This document shows positions 38,725 to 52,600 of a stretch of DNA of 64,000 bases, piece after piece. The stretch covers positions 1-64,000 of the forward strand of contig JAQGDQ010000260.1 in NCBI GenBank assembly GCA_030141605.1. Direction: 5' to 3'. Position 1 is the stretch's first letter. Every line of letters starts with the position of its first letter. The position numbers were made by a program, and so were the translations under genes. Below the pieces are notes generated by a model. That model was not told the origin of the DNA. It ran no database searches and saw only the letters and a list, made by a program, of their open reading frames with translations. The DNA is from Tubiluchus corallicola. Its lineage: Eukaryota > Priapulida > Priapulimorpha > Priapulimorphida > Tubiluchidae.

Positions 38725-41700
38725 GTTGCTTGTGGATCGTCTTTCATCATCCACCATAAATGCCACAGCTGACAATTTCAAAAAACATTTGAGAGGTGAT
38801 CACTCATAAATAATTACCAGGTCCTGGCTTTTTGGATGAGGTACAGTAACTAGATAAATAGAATTAGTCAGATAGCTCGGTGGAAGCTAAAATCGCTTTC
38901 TGTGGCTGGCTAATGTGCTCCCATCATTAATGGTTTTTCCTTAGTGCTTTTGTTTAAAGGTATGTTGTGAACGAATAATGACCTCTTGATATCCAGAACT
39001 GGTTGACCATTCCGACCATGGTTGACAACTACATTTATAATACGGAAAGGATGCTACGCACACTCTATCCATAGAAGGCCTGTCTATCTGTACTAGCCTC
39101 TCAGCACGACATAATTATAAAAAGTTATGAATTTCATAACTTGGTTAGCTAATATAATAAAAACTTAAACAATACAAGCGGAGTACACCACCAGCCGAAG
39201 TAGGACACTTTCGCTAAAGTGCACTGTGGAAAAGCAGTGTCGTACATAGGCACCCCAAATAGGGCACTGGCGTTTTCTGTCAAGAATCGAGAATTATGAC
39301 ATAATAAAACATAAAACTAAATTTGTCTTAGAAAAAATAACTTTATAATAATGATGGATCGTCCTTGTATAATGTATTTCTTACAATAATATCAACATTA
39401 TTATTAGCTCTACTAATATCATCATAACATTAGACTAAGTACCTAGTGCTTTAAAGAGAGAAACTATGTAGTGCACATAGCTCGCTAGCCTGTTTAGCCA
39501 GACTTATTTCCCTTTAAAAAGATTAATATCAAAGCCAAATTTAATATTGGCTGCTCTACTAGCTCAGAATAATATTCTTTTATTTTATCAGATGTATAAT
39601 AAATTAGTCAATGTGTAAATGACATTTTCAATTATTATTATTAAATAAACAAGGACAACGAATGCTGCCAGTACGGTTACCGACTCAATTCGTGACCAGT
39701 CTCTAGTATCCTACTTGGACAGCCCATGTACGATGCGTTCTACTTGGATCTGGAGCGCCAAATAGTCTACCAGAACAGAGTTCAGAAAAAATTTAGAACT
39801 CCAGATCATTGAAGCCACCCAGAGTTGGCGAGTATAAATGATTAAAGAGTAAATGCAAAATGTAAAAGTTCCCGACTGCACAACTCTAAATAGGTTTGCG
39901 CAGGTTGTAGAAAATAAGCTAGTCGGCCTAGGTCAGCCACAGAGCTGAAGTCATCCTGGTGAATCCGTGACAACTGTCATGATCATGAATAAGCCAGCAC
40001 ATTAGTAAAAAAAACGTATTTGGGCAAAACGTTTCCAGAATTTTTAAGCAAAATGTTTTCATTTCTGGCCAGTTTTTATAAACCTCAATGAGATCTTCAC
40101 AGTCAAAATTAATTTAAATGTGGCCAAAAGTTATTTTATACATCAATGTAATATCAGTTAATTTTACACTACTTTTCTGGTTATAATCATGGTTAAAAGA
40201 TGCCAATAGAATTTATTTAACTTTGGCATTCCATGTAAAGGTCGCTCATTTATTTTAAAGCAAGGCTGACTGGCTTAGTTTCTTTATTATATCACATCTC
40301 TGTATTATGTAGTGAAACTTGAAACTTTGAAACTTTGTCTCTACATATTGTTTAAATTGAAAAATTATTTTTTGGCTACTTGAACTTGAAGTGTTAATTT
40401 CGTGTAAAAATAGCTGCTGCTCTGCAAATTTGTGTTTATGAAAAAGTGCAATCAGTTTATCTGTCATGCTGTTTACTTTAGTTGACAGTTGTTGTTCCAG
40501 GGTGGTTGACTTTGGTAACTTTTAGTTTTTCGCCACCCTTTCACCAATCACTTGAAAATCACTAACTCAGATAATTTACTCATTTAATAATCTTGTCACT
40601 AATAATTTAATAATCTTGTTGAGACGCTAGCACTGTGTCGTGTTTAAGTTGTCATGATGTAGTGTAAATATGATATTCACTAAGATTTTATTAGTGTATA
40701 AAGTATGCCAGCTGCATCACTGTGTTATTGTTTAACACTAGCAGTAATCTTCATTAGGCAGTAGGCCCAATTAGAAATTAAGAGATAATTGACTATACTA
40801 CAGTGTGCTGCAATGGCTGTATATTAAAAGCCAGATGCAAGTACTTATTCAAAAGATTTAGGTGTATCCATTGCCTCCACGGAACACTGAACTGCTTTTT
40901 CTGTGTTTTGCCGTTTGTTGCTATTTTATGAGTCAACTTATATAATAGTGTAGGCTTTTTGGCACATTTTGTGGAGGTCTATTATTGGTCATAAGCTGCT
41001 TAATCTTTTTTATACAGTTTGTAAAATCTATTGTCATATCAATCCTAATACCCTCATACTAAATTATGTTGTTGTTATATGTCCTGTATTTAGTGTAAAA
41101 GGTGATGACTAAATGACTTATTTACTCAGCGTGAGCTGTAGTCCCGAAAGCCGCTGAGCGTGCCACGTCACAGCGGAGGCGAAGAGATAGACCAATAATA
41201 TGTTTGACGTCAATTACTTGCTTAAAAGCAGAAAACGTGTGGCAATTTCTCACTACTGGGAGAGCAATTCTGTAAACTTTACTACAATAATCTTCTAAAT
41301 TTTAATTAATTTAACAGCATACTTTATTACGGAAATATTACTTACACTTCCAACACGTGCCTGTGCTATTTACTATTCATTTTTACTGCGCATTTTCTTA
41401 ATCCGAAAATCAAATCACAGAATTACCAAAATTCCCTCGCATTTCTGCGACAAAAACCTGCTTGGGAGGCAATTCAAGCAATTCACAGAGGTATCTGTGC
41501 ATGAGAGACTATACTAATATTTCTATCAGACTCCTGTAAATCCACATCATAAAAGAATAAACGGAAAACTGTATCCTGTCATAGCTGTTGTACTTTACAT
41601 TGACCCTTCACACACAGAGAACACGTCAAATCATCTTGACACTTATTTTTATTAGTGCATTCTAATTTTACGTTTAGTTTCCATTCAGTAATTTTACCTC

Positions 41701-43254
41701 TTTTGTCATTACACTCCACGCGTAATTTGTTGCCATTTCTCAACCTTTCATACTATTTTTCATGAATCTCAGTTTTATGGGTTCCAAGCTTTTATCGTCA
41801 CATTTTTTCCTAGCTTCTATTCTTAGATACTGTCTAATGTATAGTTTGTTTTTAAATTTTTTATTCCATTGTGACTTCAATAGGCTTTGTATTATTTCAG
41901 GATTTATATATCTCATGCAGTCTCTCTAGTTTCTATCCCCCAACTTTCGTGAATATTTTTATCTCATATGCTTAGCAACACCTTTTTAATGGTGCCGGGC
42001 AAAAATGGCATAAACGGAATAATAGAAAAAATGACACATTTATAAAGTATGAATTCAGGGTTAGTGTTACTGTGGTGGACAATTATTTTTACTCCATGAA
42101 GGAAGTTTTATGTTTCATATGCTGTTTGTTTTGATCAGAACTTATCGAGAAAAAATACTTAACAAGAACTTTATAGAGAAGGTAGGTACGGATAAGAAAA
42201 ATAGATTTGACACAGATTCTTCGAAAGGTGAGGTCTCAGGTGGCGTGTTATATATACATGGCTCTTTGAAAAGAGGAGAGCTTGGCTACAAGATCCAATA
42301 ATACTTTTTTATTATTTCCACTAGGACAATTAAAGCATCTAAGGATAGCTCCAAGCAGGTTCCAGCTTTAGAAGTTCTTGTTTGGAAAACAGCGTAACAT
42401 TATCTATAATCTTTGCTCATTATACATGTATATAGCCTTATGCATCATTTTTTCCTAGTTTTCTATTTGTGATATTTTTTTCCCGCACATTTTTACATGT
42501 GGCATTTTTACCTCATCTTTTTTCCTGTGCTATTTTTACCTCTGCCGTTTTATCTAATTGCTTATTAGTGTCTCTTTTATTATCAGCATACTTTGGCACA
42601 ACATTATTTTTTTAAATAAATTTTTCCTCTTTGTAAATTTTTATTTAAATAGCTGGAACCGATGCTAGTCTTGTGTAATGTTTTTTTTTACCTCTGATTA
42701 CCTTCGATGATCGGGGCAAAACTAATGATAGCTTTTTGCCCATGGTTGCTACTTAGTTGTACACATAACGTTGAGGTCTGGTTAAACACTATAACTGTTA
42801 ATACTATGCCGTTGTAGTGTTTAGTCAGGTTGAAGACTAAATACTACTTTTTCTTTCATTGCTGAAAAAACACAATATTTATCTGTGATTTTTGTATTAG
42901 TGCACTACATTTTAATTAGGTAGCTATAACTTAACCATAGTTAATTAGTATAACTTAACCATGCTAATTATACCAAAATGTTAATTATTATTATTATTAT
43001 TACAATGCATTATGTAATTATGTATTTCAGCAAATAAGATTGAATTGAATTTCGTGTCTGCGAAGCTCTCTCGTTATGCTAGTTGCTGTGACCAGTGAGA
43101 CGATGTTTAATTATTTAGCTACATCAGAGGATGTAATCGAAATGACAATCTCTGTTTACATGTATGTATGTTTATGTGAATTCCAGAATGTGGAAATTTG
43201 TACTTTTGGCAAGTTTTTAACAAGGCATTTCAAGAAGTTTCATGGCAAGTTCTT

Positions 43255-43348
43255 CTGCATTTATCCCCTGATAACCCCACTAACTATAGGCCAATAATCT
43301 TTACTTTCACCTATTTCCAAAATTTTTGAAAAATTGCTTTATGACAGA
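43255..43348 (+). mobile_element. LINE reverse-transcriptase fragment (RT motif 1)
   Basis: One frame gives PDNPTNYRPI, and after a one-base shift SLLSPISKIFEKLLYDRD. Together these resemble the 'NYRPISLLP..SKI.EKLL..R' block at the start of LINE reverse-transcriptase domains. It is truncated and frameshifted; the rest of the ORF is not visible. Confidence 0.7.
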
Positions 43349-43823
43349 GACGTGGATCTAGTGGATCTTTTAACGGTCCAGATTTTGTCAGATTCTTCCG
43401 ATATCCGTAAATGCTAGCAAACCGAGATATAAGTGTACAATGAAGATATTTAACATAATCAATGCAAAAACAGGAAAAAGCAGGAAAACCATTACCAAAA
43501 ATGCAATCAAAATACGAGCATGCAGAATGTAAATTATATAATCGAAAACAAAAGCATAACTGCATAACCAAACGATAGAACAAATTTTTAAATTAAACAT
43601 TGAACTTGTCAAGAAGTCAAACAAATCTGCAACAAAGAGAATTTAAATGCAGAAATCGAAAATTGAAAAAAATTAAACTAAAGGAAAGACTAAGTTTTTT
43701 CTTATTGGTGGATTGCATTTAGAGTGAAAATGCCTATCTGTATGTGATGCCAGCTTACATGTTTATGTATATATTATAATTATATTCATTTTTCAGGTTA
43801 AGTGAATCAAGGATATAATTGAT

Positions 43824-43847
43824 ATGCCATCTTACCAGCTCATGTGA
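43824..43847 (+). promoter_or_regulatory. Short upstream ORF in the CEP19 leader
   Basis: ATG at 43824, seven codons, TGA at 43845-43847, 16 bases before the main start at 43864. It would lie in the leader if the exon starts at 43797. Confidence 0.45.
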
Positions 43848-43863
43848 AAGATGTGTTGGAGAT

Positions 43864-44789
43864 ATGGAACAAAAGGACAGAGGATGCTCAAACAATATTG
43901 TGTTGCGCAAGTGTGGAGTTCGCTTTGATCCACCAGCTTTTGTAATATTATATGAAGAAAACAACTCAGGTATTGTGCAAACTATATTTAACTATTGTAA
44001 TTATTATAATAGATATGGGTCTCATTATATTGTACTAGTTGTAAAGTTTTATTATACCCTCTGACATGCATTGTTTCCCTTTTCAAAATGATTGATATAT
44101 CATTTATTAATTTATCACTTTAGTTGTAATGCAGTGTGATGAGAGGGGATAGTAGTGATGCATCTGTAATAAATTAATGTAGATATAAATGAAAGTTTTT
44201 TAAATAAAGTTTTTTTGAGAACATTTTGTGCTTTTGAGTTTGAATTACTTGAATTTGATGAAGTGGGAAATAGAAAGTGCTCATATATTTCATTAATAAT
44301 GTTTTTAACAGGTAATTGTCACTATTTATTTGTGCTTCTAGTTCAAAATGAAAAATTATATTGACGGTACAATATCTATAAATAATTTTTTTAGGTAAAC
44401 TTCACAGGCGCTCTATGCCAGTTCGAAATTTTACCAAATCTTCGTCTGTCGAATTTGCAGCACAGAATCTTCAAAGCCATCCACGACATGGCAAATACCT
44501 GGCATCAGTGCCACAATGGCAGCTTCAGAAAATGCTGACACTCATTCAGATGAAATTGAAGGGTCATAGTTTGGAGGAGAGCCTCCAGGAGGCCGGCAAG
44601 TCGTTTACGGTATCGTCGACAGAAGATCTGAACAAGGTGGATGATGATACGCTGCGCAAGAAGAAAGCCGTGATGGAGGAGAGCTTCCAGAAGAATCAGA
44701 AGAAGCCGTCTGATCCGGATTTTCAGTATGATGTGGAAATGGAATTTGGGCAACCCAGTGCAGAGAATAACGAATGGGATAGTGACTAG
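43864..44789 (+). CDS. CEP19: CEP19, centrosomal/ciliary protein
   Basis: Two coding exons, 43864-43969 and 44395-44789, joined across a GT-AG intron after the first base of a Gly codon; 166 residues, close to the family's ~163. CEP19 sits at the mother centriole and, with RABL2 and the CEP350/FGFR1OP complex, recruits IFT-B to start ciliogenesis. Family landmarks: KCGVRFDPPAFVILYE, the junction into MPVRNFTK, NPRHxKYL-like SHPRHGKYL, EDLNKVDDDTLRKKKAVMEE, FQKNQKKPSDPDFQYDVE and a final acidic NEWDSD. The start is the first ATG after an in-frame TAA at 43816. The exon probably begins at an acceptor at 43795-43796, so a non-coding 5' exon lies further upstream. The leader contains a seven-codon upstream ORF (43824-43847). 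Confidence 0.93.
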
Positions 44790-45139
44790 CCTTCCCTTAT
44801 AGAACCCACTCAATCTTTCACCTGGCATGTGCAGTGTTTGCATGTTGCATATTTATTGTCTGTCAGAACCCCCCCCCCCCCCAATCTGCAATAATACTGT
44901 ATTGTGAAAAGGTTTGTTGCTTTTTACCAGTTTAGCAAGAGGCTATTGCACTTAGTAGTTGAAGGAGGTGAGTTGGTGAGATGGCAAAAAGCTGAATTCT
45001 GCTTAGAGCATCAATTAAAGTGATGATATTTGAGCTACAATTGCAAGAAGTGCCTTGCATAATTTTTGCTCAATCTGTTTCTGGAATTTATCCTTTATTA
45101 TTTACAATACTTACGGCGCACTTTCAGACTTTTGAGTTT

Positions 45140-45412
45140 TGAGTTTGAATCTGTCGCGAGTTTTCTCTCCGCTGACAAACTAGTAAGTGTGAACTGCTTT
45201 GCGAGTTACTGTCGGCAACTTATTGCAAACTCTCCGACAGTTGCTACCAGTTGATTTTTGCATGTTACTGTCTAGTGTGAATGTCTCACAGAGAAGTGAG
45301 TGTCAGAAAGTAACTTCCAGCAAGTTTTGCTTTCTGGTTTGAACGCACTTTGTTAGTTACTTCGTTAGTTAACTTGGCAAGAAAACTCTCAAGTCTGTAC
45401 GTACCATTAGCT
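45140..45412. repeat. Dispersed repeat related to the 12 kb satellite
   Basis: It contains GTGAACTGCTTTGCGAGTTAC (also at 11940) and further GCGAGTT/TTAGTTACTT/CTTGGCAAGAAAACTC variants of the unit tandemly repeated at 11998-12206. Probably a non-autonomous element whose internal unit was amplified at the other site. Confidence 0.55.
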
Positions 45413-45486
45413 GTTTCTTGTTATATTCAAACATTCTTGCACAGGTCAATACCTATACAGGAGTTAGTATATATGCACAATATACA

Positions 45487-46325
45487 TACAATCAAACCTC
45501 TTTATACCACCCACTTTGGGACCAGAAAAAAGTTGGCTTTATAGCGAGTTTCGTGTTATATCAAGGTGTGTTAAATTTCGTTATTGATGAATCACAAAAG
45601 TCAGAAAAGTGTACACTAGTTAGAGTTCTCAATTTTCACTCTAAAGGTAAACATATTAAAAGAAAATTGTAAATTAGTCATATGTGAATTAATGATTCAC
45701 TCAAAATCATTCACTTTTATTAAGAAGTTTTTGTTTACATAATAAACTGTCTTGTACTCAACTAGATAATAGATGCTAGGCCTTTAGCTAGACTAAACAT
45801 GTATATGAATAAAAGGGTAAGCCATAACTACAAATTTCGTCTGGGATTTGTTTGGACAATTCTTAGAAAACATATAATTATCTCGTTTCTTGTGGCAAAA
45901 AAGAGCACATATTTTCTTGTCAGTTACCATTATGACTGCATGGTGCATTGACAATAATGCGTCATTATGATTATAGGCTGTACGTTACAGCTTGCAAACA
46001 ATCAAAACGCGTTACCGTATTATTTTATATGACATTTGACTTCTACGACTCAATGGGCGTCTGTCCAGTGTCTACGACTCGAGGGGGCATATAACAGCCT
46101 CGTACAGTTGGCATTTTATGAAGATGCCATCGATGGTAGTTGAGACTGTTGCTGGCATTTCTTCATTGAACATATATATTCATTTGCCTGGCAGTTGATG
46201 GAGAATGGGAGGCGGTATAATATTTTTCATATAGTTGAAGACAATCGTTTTGTTCCTGACCATTTTGCAGGCAGTAAACAAGTTTGGCGGTATAACTGGA
46301 GGTGGTATAACGACGTTTGGCTGTA
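45487..46325. mobile_element. Pogo/Tigger-like MITE, copy 2 (longer)
   Basis: The ends are TACAATCAAACCTCTTTATA and TATAACGACGTTTGGCTGTA, inverted and TA-bounded, sharing its interior with 35022-35490. It carries about 370 extra bases near 45860-46230 that the shorter copy lacks. Confidence 0.75.
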
Positions 46326-46568
46326 CCTGTAATACTATATACATGTATTACTCCGCTAACAAAAATGTCCACTCTTTGAAGCATTTCTGGATTTGACCTT
46401 CACACTGTAATTTCTACTTTACACCTTTGTAGGTGTCAGCCAGGTGTGTCTGAATTTAAGTGAGTTACGTGATTAAATCTGACGACATTAGTCTTCAATA
46501 ACTTATCAATTTAAGCCAGATTTGTGATCTGGGCTTTTAGCTTTTGTCAGAGACGGAGTATACAGAGG

Positions 46569-46872
46569 CAGGGCTGGATTTATCTACTTATGGGCCCTGA
46601 GCCAAACTCATGAGTGGTACCCAAAATTTATGGAAATGTTGACATGTTTCGGCTTCCAATACATATTTTCAATATCCAATACGTAAAGGCCACTTATGGC
46701 CTATTATTATATGGAGGCCCTTATGGTTTTGAATAAATGATAATGAAATACATTATACTTGTGTACATTGTACACTTGAAGCAAGCTTATTCGCTGGCAC
46801 GCTCCATGACAAATTAGTTTCAGGCGGCTCTAAACCAATGGCCTACTATGTTTATTGGTAAATCCGGCCCCG
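46569..46872. mobile_element. hAT MITE, CAGGGCTGGATTTA ends
   Basis: The left end is CAGGGCTGGATTTATC; the right end, read inward, is CGGGGCCGGATTTACC. The flanks tacagagg (46561-46568) and ttcaaagg (46873-46880) match at six of eight positions, consistent with an old 8-bp duplication. It is 304 bases with no coding capacity. Confidence 0.8.
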
Positions 46873-49579
46873 TTCAAAGGTCTTGTCAGGATTGATTTTA
46901 ACATTTATAGGCAGTCTGAAATGCTCAGACGTTTGTGCAGATACTGCAGATGGCTTTTACGGAAGCGGTGTCACTACTATCGCTTTACTGATATAAATAT
47001 ATTCTTACCATTGTAAGACACTGAGATCTGATGGAACTTTTGAAACCACGTGGAATTTAGTTGAAACATAGTTGCATTCATATTTGTAAACAAGCTATGC
47101 AGTCACTTCATTCTAGAGAATTTCTCTGATTTGCTGATGTTCTGATTTGAAATATCTCATTCGCAAATCGTCCTCCTGCATTATTTGCTAGGATCACATG
47201 TTTAAAAATGTTCTGTTGCTAGTGCCTATAACTTCATTTTAGACTCCGTAATAATCTAGAAAAGTAGTAGTAAGTGGTAACTATATACTAAGATAAATAA
47301 CAATATTTCTAAGATCAGTTAGAGGTATAATACATATATATAACGCATAATGTGAGGTATATAACATATAATACTTGTGCGTTAAGATTGTTTCAGCATT
47401 TTTAGGTATACTATATTGTGTTAGTTTAGTTTTATTTTTTGGTAGATGGCAGCATAGGTGCTACAAACAGCCTCTGTGTGTGCATTGAATTTCGAAATGC
47501 CCTCATATGGCACATTGTGCAGAGCATATGTTATTCTATACAGACTTTTGAGTTTACTCATTAGCTATGGTATGTAATATAAAACTGTATAAGATGAGAG
47601 CTGCTTGCTCACAACTGAATGAGCCACCAAAAGCTATACATGTTTAATTTTCAGAGTCTTTTGCTCAATTTGATGTACGTGTATTGTTTCATGTCAAAAC
47701 AAATTCGCACTATGCTGATATCAGTCTAATTACATCTTTTAAGTACATGGAAAATATATCTCATCTGTGATAATTGCTTGTAATATATTTTTTGTTCACT
47801 GTGCATAAGTAATTTGTTATTGTCGTGCTAAAATTAGCACTAGCAGTGTGTTCTGTATATAGCATCTAGTTGAACTATGTGTCATAGTTTGAATGGTATC
47901 CGTGCATAAATGCCAGTTAAGATTGTATTTAAAATTTTAAATCGTGAAATTGTATCGTTAAATTCTTTTGTTGTGCTATAGCAACTGAATGCGTAAATGA
48001 GTTGAATGCACCAGTATCTCTTTGCAACAAGACATTCAAGCACTTTGAAATACCTCGTTGAAGGCTCAGGCTTTTTATAATATGCATGTATGCCTGTCCT
48101 ATTTACTTATTGCACAGGTGAAATTCTTGTAAGAAAAGCTTCTCTAAAATTTTTAAAGGTGCATAGTTAAAGTTGTGCCAATATCTCAACAATCGAGGTG
48201 TGTGCTTAGCAACCTAAGTTAAGCAATCCTGGCCTGGTTAATAAATAGATTAGTGACTGTAAGGACAATCACTTCTGGGTGGTTTTGGTTCAGCTGTCAT
48301 ATAGTGCTTCCGACTTTTACTGTGTCAAGGGTGATACATTTTCATCTGAATGTACCTAAAACACTTCTGTCAGTTTAGTATCTCATTAGATGATTCCAGT
48401 CCTGCCACAGCCACCACCATGATAACCAAAAATGGTAAAGCTTCATTGGTATTAAAACATCATGGTTGTTTTTGAGGTGCTTGGGTTAAAGTGTTAACCG
48501 TGCCATAATGTTGAATGCTTTACAGAGTTTATAAATGACACCAATAAATAATCTTGTTGACCAACAATAACATTTTAGCATTTTCATTCTTTGACTATTT
48601 GTTTTTATTGTTTCACAGTTGTGTGGAACTAAAAGCTTCGCTTAGCATGTACAGTACTTGTGGTATTTACATTTTACAAGCTGTTTCATTATTCTAAACT
48701 AACTTTTTCCAATGTAGCAGTTAAACACAAGAAGGTGGAAGTATTTTAAATTAGTTTTCTTTGGTAAGCCTCTTTGTTCAGCGACAATTTTACAAACTAT
48801 AAAAGCAAAGCGATAAACTTTGCTGGCAAAAGTAATTTTGTAATGCAGTCATTAATGCATAACACAATGAAGTGACACCTGTTTGCAATTCAATGATCTT
48901 TTGTATGATAGTGCTCCTTTTAAGTTGATTTTGTTGACGAAAGTAAATTTCTATTTCGCTTTCAATTAAAATGACTTGACTCCGTTATTTAGGAGTTTGA
49001 TAACAAGTGTTCACGAAAATATAGCTATGATGGTAAATATTAAAATGCACGTGGCAACAAATTTTATTAAAAATATTAATTTTAAGTGCAATTTTTGCGT
49101 TAGTTGTGTCTGGTACGTTTACTTATTGATCTGTTGTGCCTGTTGATGCATGCACATCCGGGCTTTTTACATTTCAAGCTATGGCGACTTTCATACTTTG
49201 TAGGCAAAAATTTCTGCGCATTTTCAGGTAACCTTTATATTTCTTTCAAGATTTGCATTTTAAGTACATTGCTTACAATTTAAGATGATGTTATGAAACT
49301 TAGAAAGCTTATTTTGTGATTAAGAAAAAAACTCACACTCATTCTTTAAAAACGCTCACTTTTCTCTAAATATTTTGTGGAAGACCTGTTTAGACGTAAA
49401 ACCTTTCTTTCCATTGTCGGGCTTTGACAATGTAGTCATACAAAAGTTGCTACTATCTTGAAATTGTTAATTTTGCAATTTGGTTTTTTTCTTGATATTT
49501 GATTTTTTGCGAATTCAAGCCATGCACTAATCTTCGTGATTTGAATTTTTTATCACACCAGGTTGTACTGAAGTCTTTG

Positions 49580-49606
49580 ATGTCTACAGACTACATGCAG
49601 CCATGA
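49580..49606 (+). promoter_or_regulatory. Upstream ORF overlapping the HUWE1 start
   Basis: An ATG at 49580 opens an eight-codon frame ending in TGA at 49604-49606; that stop overlaps the main ATG at 49603 as ATGA. If the exon starts at the acceptor ending at 49561, this uORF is in the mRNA leader and could limit or tune HUWE1 translation. Confidence 0.5.
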
Positions 49607-52600
49607 AGATTGATCGAGTAAAATCAAAGAAAAGTACATCAGAACTAGTAAGTAAAAAGTTTATAACTTAAGATATTTTACAAATATGAAGCGACTGTAC
49701 CCATTGGACCGGTACTTTGTGGTATTTCAATGACTTTCAATGACTAACATTATACTTATAGATATAAAAAGTCACCGTTACTATGTTAGGTCCAGATTTG
49801 CAGATAGGTATGCTGTTATAGGTAGATGATGTATTATTTGCTGGCAGTGCAAAAAACGGTAAGCAAAGCTATTGAGAATTTTAGAGAAATTGAGAATCGT
49901 GTGTATCCATGGTGTCCACGGACTGTGAATGTATTGCAGACCAATGTAAAAATAAATATCGGCCTACCTGTGGATCTAATTTTTAGATAGCGATTGTAAT
50001 TCCTGTTGCTTATTGAGTAAGGAATCAATTAACATTCTTGCTAGTTTGAGGTCTGCTGCAAATTTGCATGGCAACATTTTTTTCTATATAGAGTACTTTT
50101 CTTTATTAAAGTTTATTTAGTTTTGTCATCATTTTTGTTTCATGTTCAATTTTGTAAACTACCATTGTCTTCAAGGTGCAAATTTAACTCCGCAAAATTA
50201 CATTGCAAATCTGTCTGAAGAAAGTTAGACAACAGTCTCCGTGGCCTTTGGAACTAAGCTTGCCATGTTTACCTGTGTAACTGTATTTGTAAATAAAACC
50301 CTTTGTCTTTTCCTAGGCGATGTATGCAGTTCGTAATTCTACATTTACACAAAATTGTAATGTTTACAACATTTACTTTTATTTGGTAAATTACTCATAA
50401 GTTAGGTTGCTAATGGCGGGAGTACCGGTTCTTATTAAAACAATCCAATTGGGCCGAACCATCATGGTGATGAGATCTCGATTCTTTATCACTAATCAGG
50501 ATCGATCTGTGCCTGCTTGTCCTGTTTCTAATTAAACAGAGAATCCTGGATAAAGCTAAAAATTGTTTTTGAAGTCGCTTACACATAGTCTTACTGCACG
50601 TTAAGTTTTTATTATGTTGCCGTTTTAGCTTGTGTTAAACTTGTACCCAATACTGTATAAAAACTTCTTAATTTATAAACTCTCACACTGACAGTTATAC
50701 ATACCCATTCTAACGGCTAGTTGTTTAGTAAGAAATTGAAGCAAGTTTAGATAATGTTGTGCAGCACACGCTTTATTAAGCAAAAGTATAAAGGATTTTA
50801 TCTTGTTAGTAAGATTATTAAACGTGTTTTCTTATAAGCCAGCAGTGCACAATTGCATACTGAGTTAATGACGTTTTACGAGCCATATGTAATACTAAGT
50901 AATGTACCTTTGTACGAAAAGTTTTTTGGGACATAGTTTAAAGTTCATTTTTCTTCCTCTTTAAAGGTTATGGCTCAAATTTACAATTCCGTGCACACAA
51001 GAAATTAGTTCTTGAAGCGAGTTAAGGTTAGAATTACTGTTAGGCTTATGGTTAAGATTAGGGTTAGGGTACTTAAATAGTGTGGGGAATTGTAAACTCC
51101 TTCTGATGTTATTGCTGTTGGTAGTGACATAATTGAGAAGACTAGCTTTGTTACCATTGGTGCATTTTATAGTTTTATTCTTAGAGATTTATAGTAAATT
51201 AGTTATTATGTTCTTTGCAAAGACTTCATGCAAATTTTGTTCCATTTTAGCCGCAAGACTGCAAAGCCCTTATTGATGCTTTAAAAAATTGTTCCAACAA
51301 TGAAGAGCTTCTGTGTATTGTGCAAAATGTGAAGATTTGGACTTATGGAAAGGTATGCGCTGTTGCTGTTGTTTTGGTTTGCTGGTGGTATTGTATGGCA
51401 TTGTTACTTTTTTCTGCATTATGGTTGCATTATGAACCTCTAGGGGTAGCATCCTTAAGCTGGTTACTTGTGTTTGAGAGCCAATCCTCAGACGAATTGA
51501 AAAACTTAAGTAACCTGCACTGCAAAATTTTGCTCAGTAGCTCATAGCCTGTCATTCAGTACCAGAAAAACTTGTGTATAACCAACTAACACACTGAAAA
51601 TGTTTAAAAATTACATGTAATTATCAGTCATTTGATAATGTTTAATGACCAAAATCCTGAATTTATCAACCAAAGCTAAACATATATTGAATTACAATTC
51701 AAGTGAACACTAAGCAACTCAGTTTCAACTTGTTTGTTAAAAATTGTAGAATTTCAAAAATATTGTTTGTTGAGCGTAACCTGGCTGACCGTAATTTTTT
51801 ACCGCCAACTGTTTTGTTGACATTACCGCACAAAAAACAACAAAAGTATAGTATGTTCGACAGTTCAAAAACACAACAAGACACACAATGTCGTTGCTGT
51901 TGCCTTTATGAAAAAAACTTGTACAATTAAACACATTTTATTTTAATGTACGCTTTAACTGGCAAAAGTGGTAAATTTGTAATAACGTTCAAATGAATGC
52001 ACAGATGTTAGTGATGGTTACACAAGTCTGGCTTAGTCTGCACTCTTTGTCTAACTATTTGGTCAGTAAAAGCGTGTAACATGGCGCTACCATGCAACTG
52101 TATTGTAATTTTGTTTGTTGATTATACATTTCTATAATAAAGTAGTACTAGTTACTAGTAATACATTGTTCACTGTGACAATTTTTTTAGTGATACCCTA
52201 ACCAAACATTTTTTGGCCTGTACGTGCATGCAGATCGCCATGGTAACTATGTATCACTATGCTGGCTAAGTTGGAAAGTTTACTACAGCAGTAATGTAGC
52301 TATGCACTCAGAAGTTGGTGAATTAGTGCACTCAGAAAGTAATGACAGCTGCCATAGCTTTTAGCAATGCAAAATCGGAAAACATAATTAAGCAGTTTAA
52401 TGTTAATTTTTTGTTATCTTATGCATGCACTTTAATAATAATCCTGTATCATTGAGTGGCCGTGAAAACTGTCTTGCTAAAAAAATTACGTAACCCTAAC
52501 ATGACCTGAATGGTCGTTCTTGCTAGTTGGTAAAGAGCGAAGTTTGCCATTTCCAAGATGGCCTCTTTAGACTGTTGCATTTTGTTTAAATGGAATGAAT

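Larger units (their letters stand above)
44790..49602. other. Region between CEP19 and HUWE1
   Basis: Both genes read rightward. The stretch begins with the CEP19 3' UTR, which holds a run of 14 or more C at about 44869-44882. It contains a dispersed repeat related to the 12 kb satellite (45140-45410), a pogo-like MITE (45487-46325) and a hAT MITE (46569-46872). The HUWE1 promoter and non-coding 5' exon(s) should be here but were not located. No other coding exon is seen. Confidence 0.55.

Noticed and set aside
39195-39755. Possible inverted-repeat element with AAGTAGGACA-like ends
   Set aside because: The ends match only partly and no target duplication was found.
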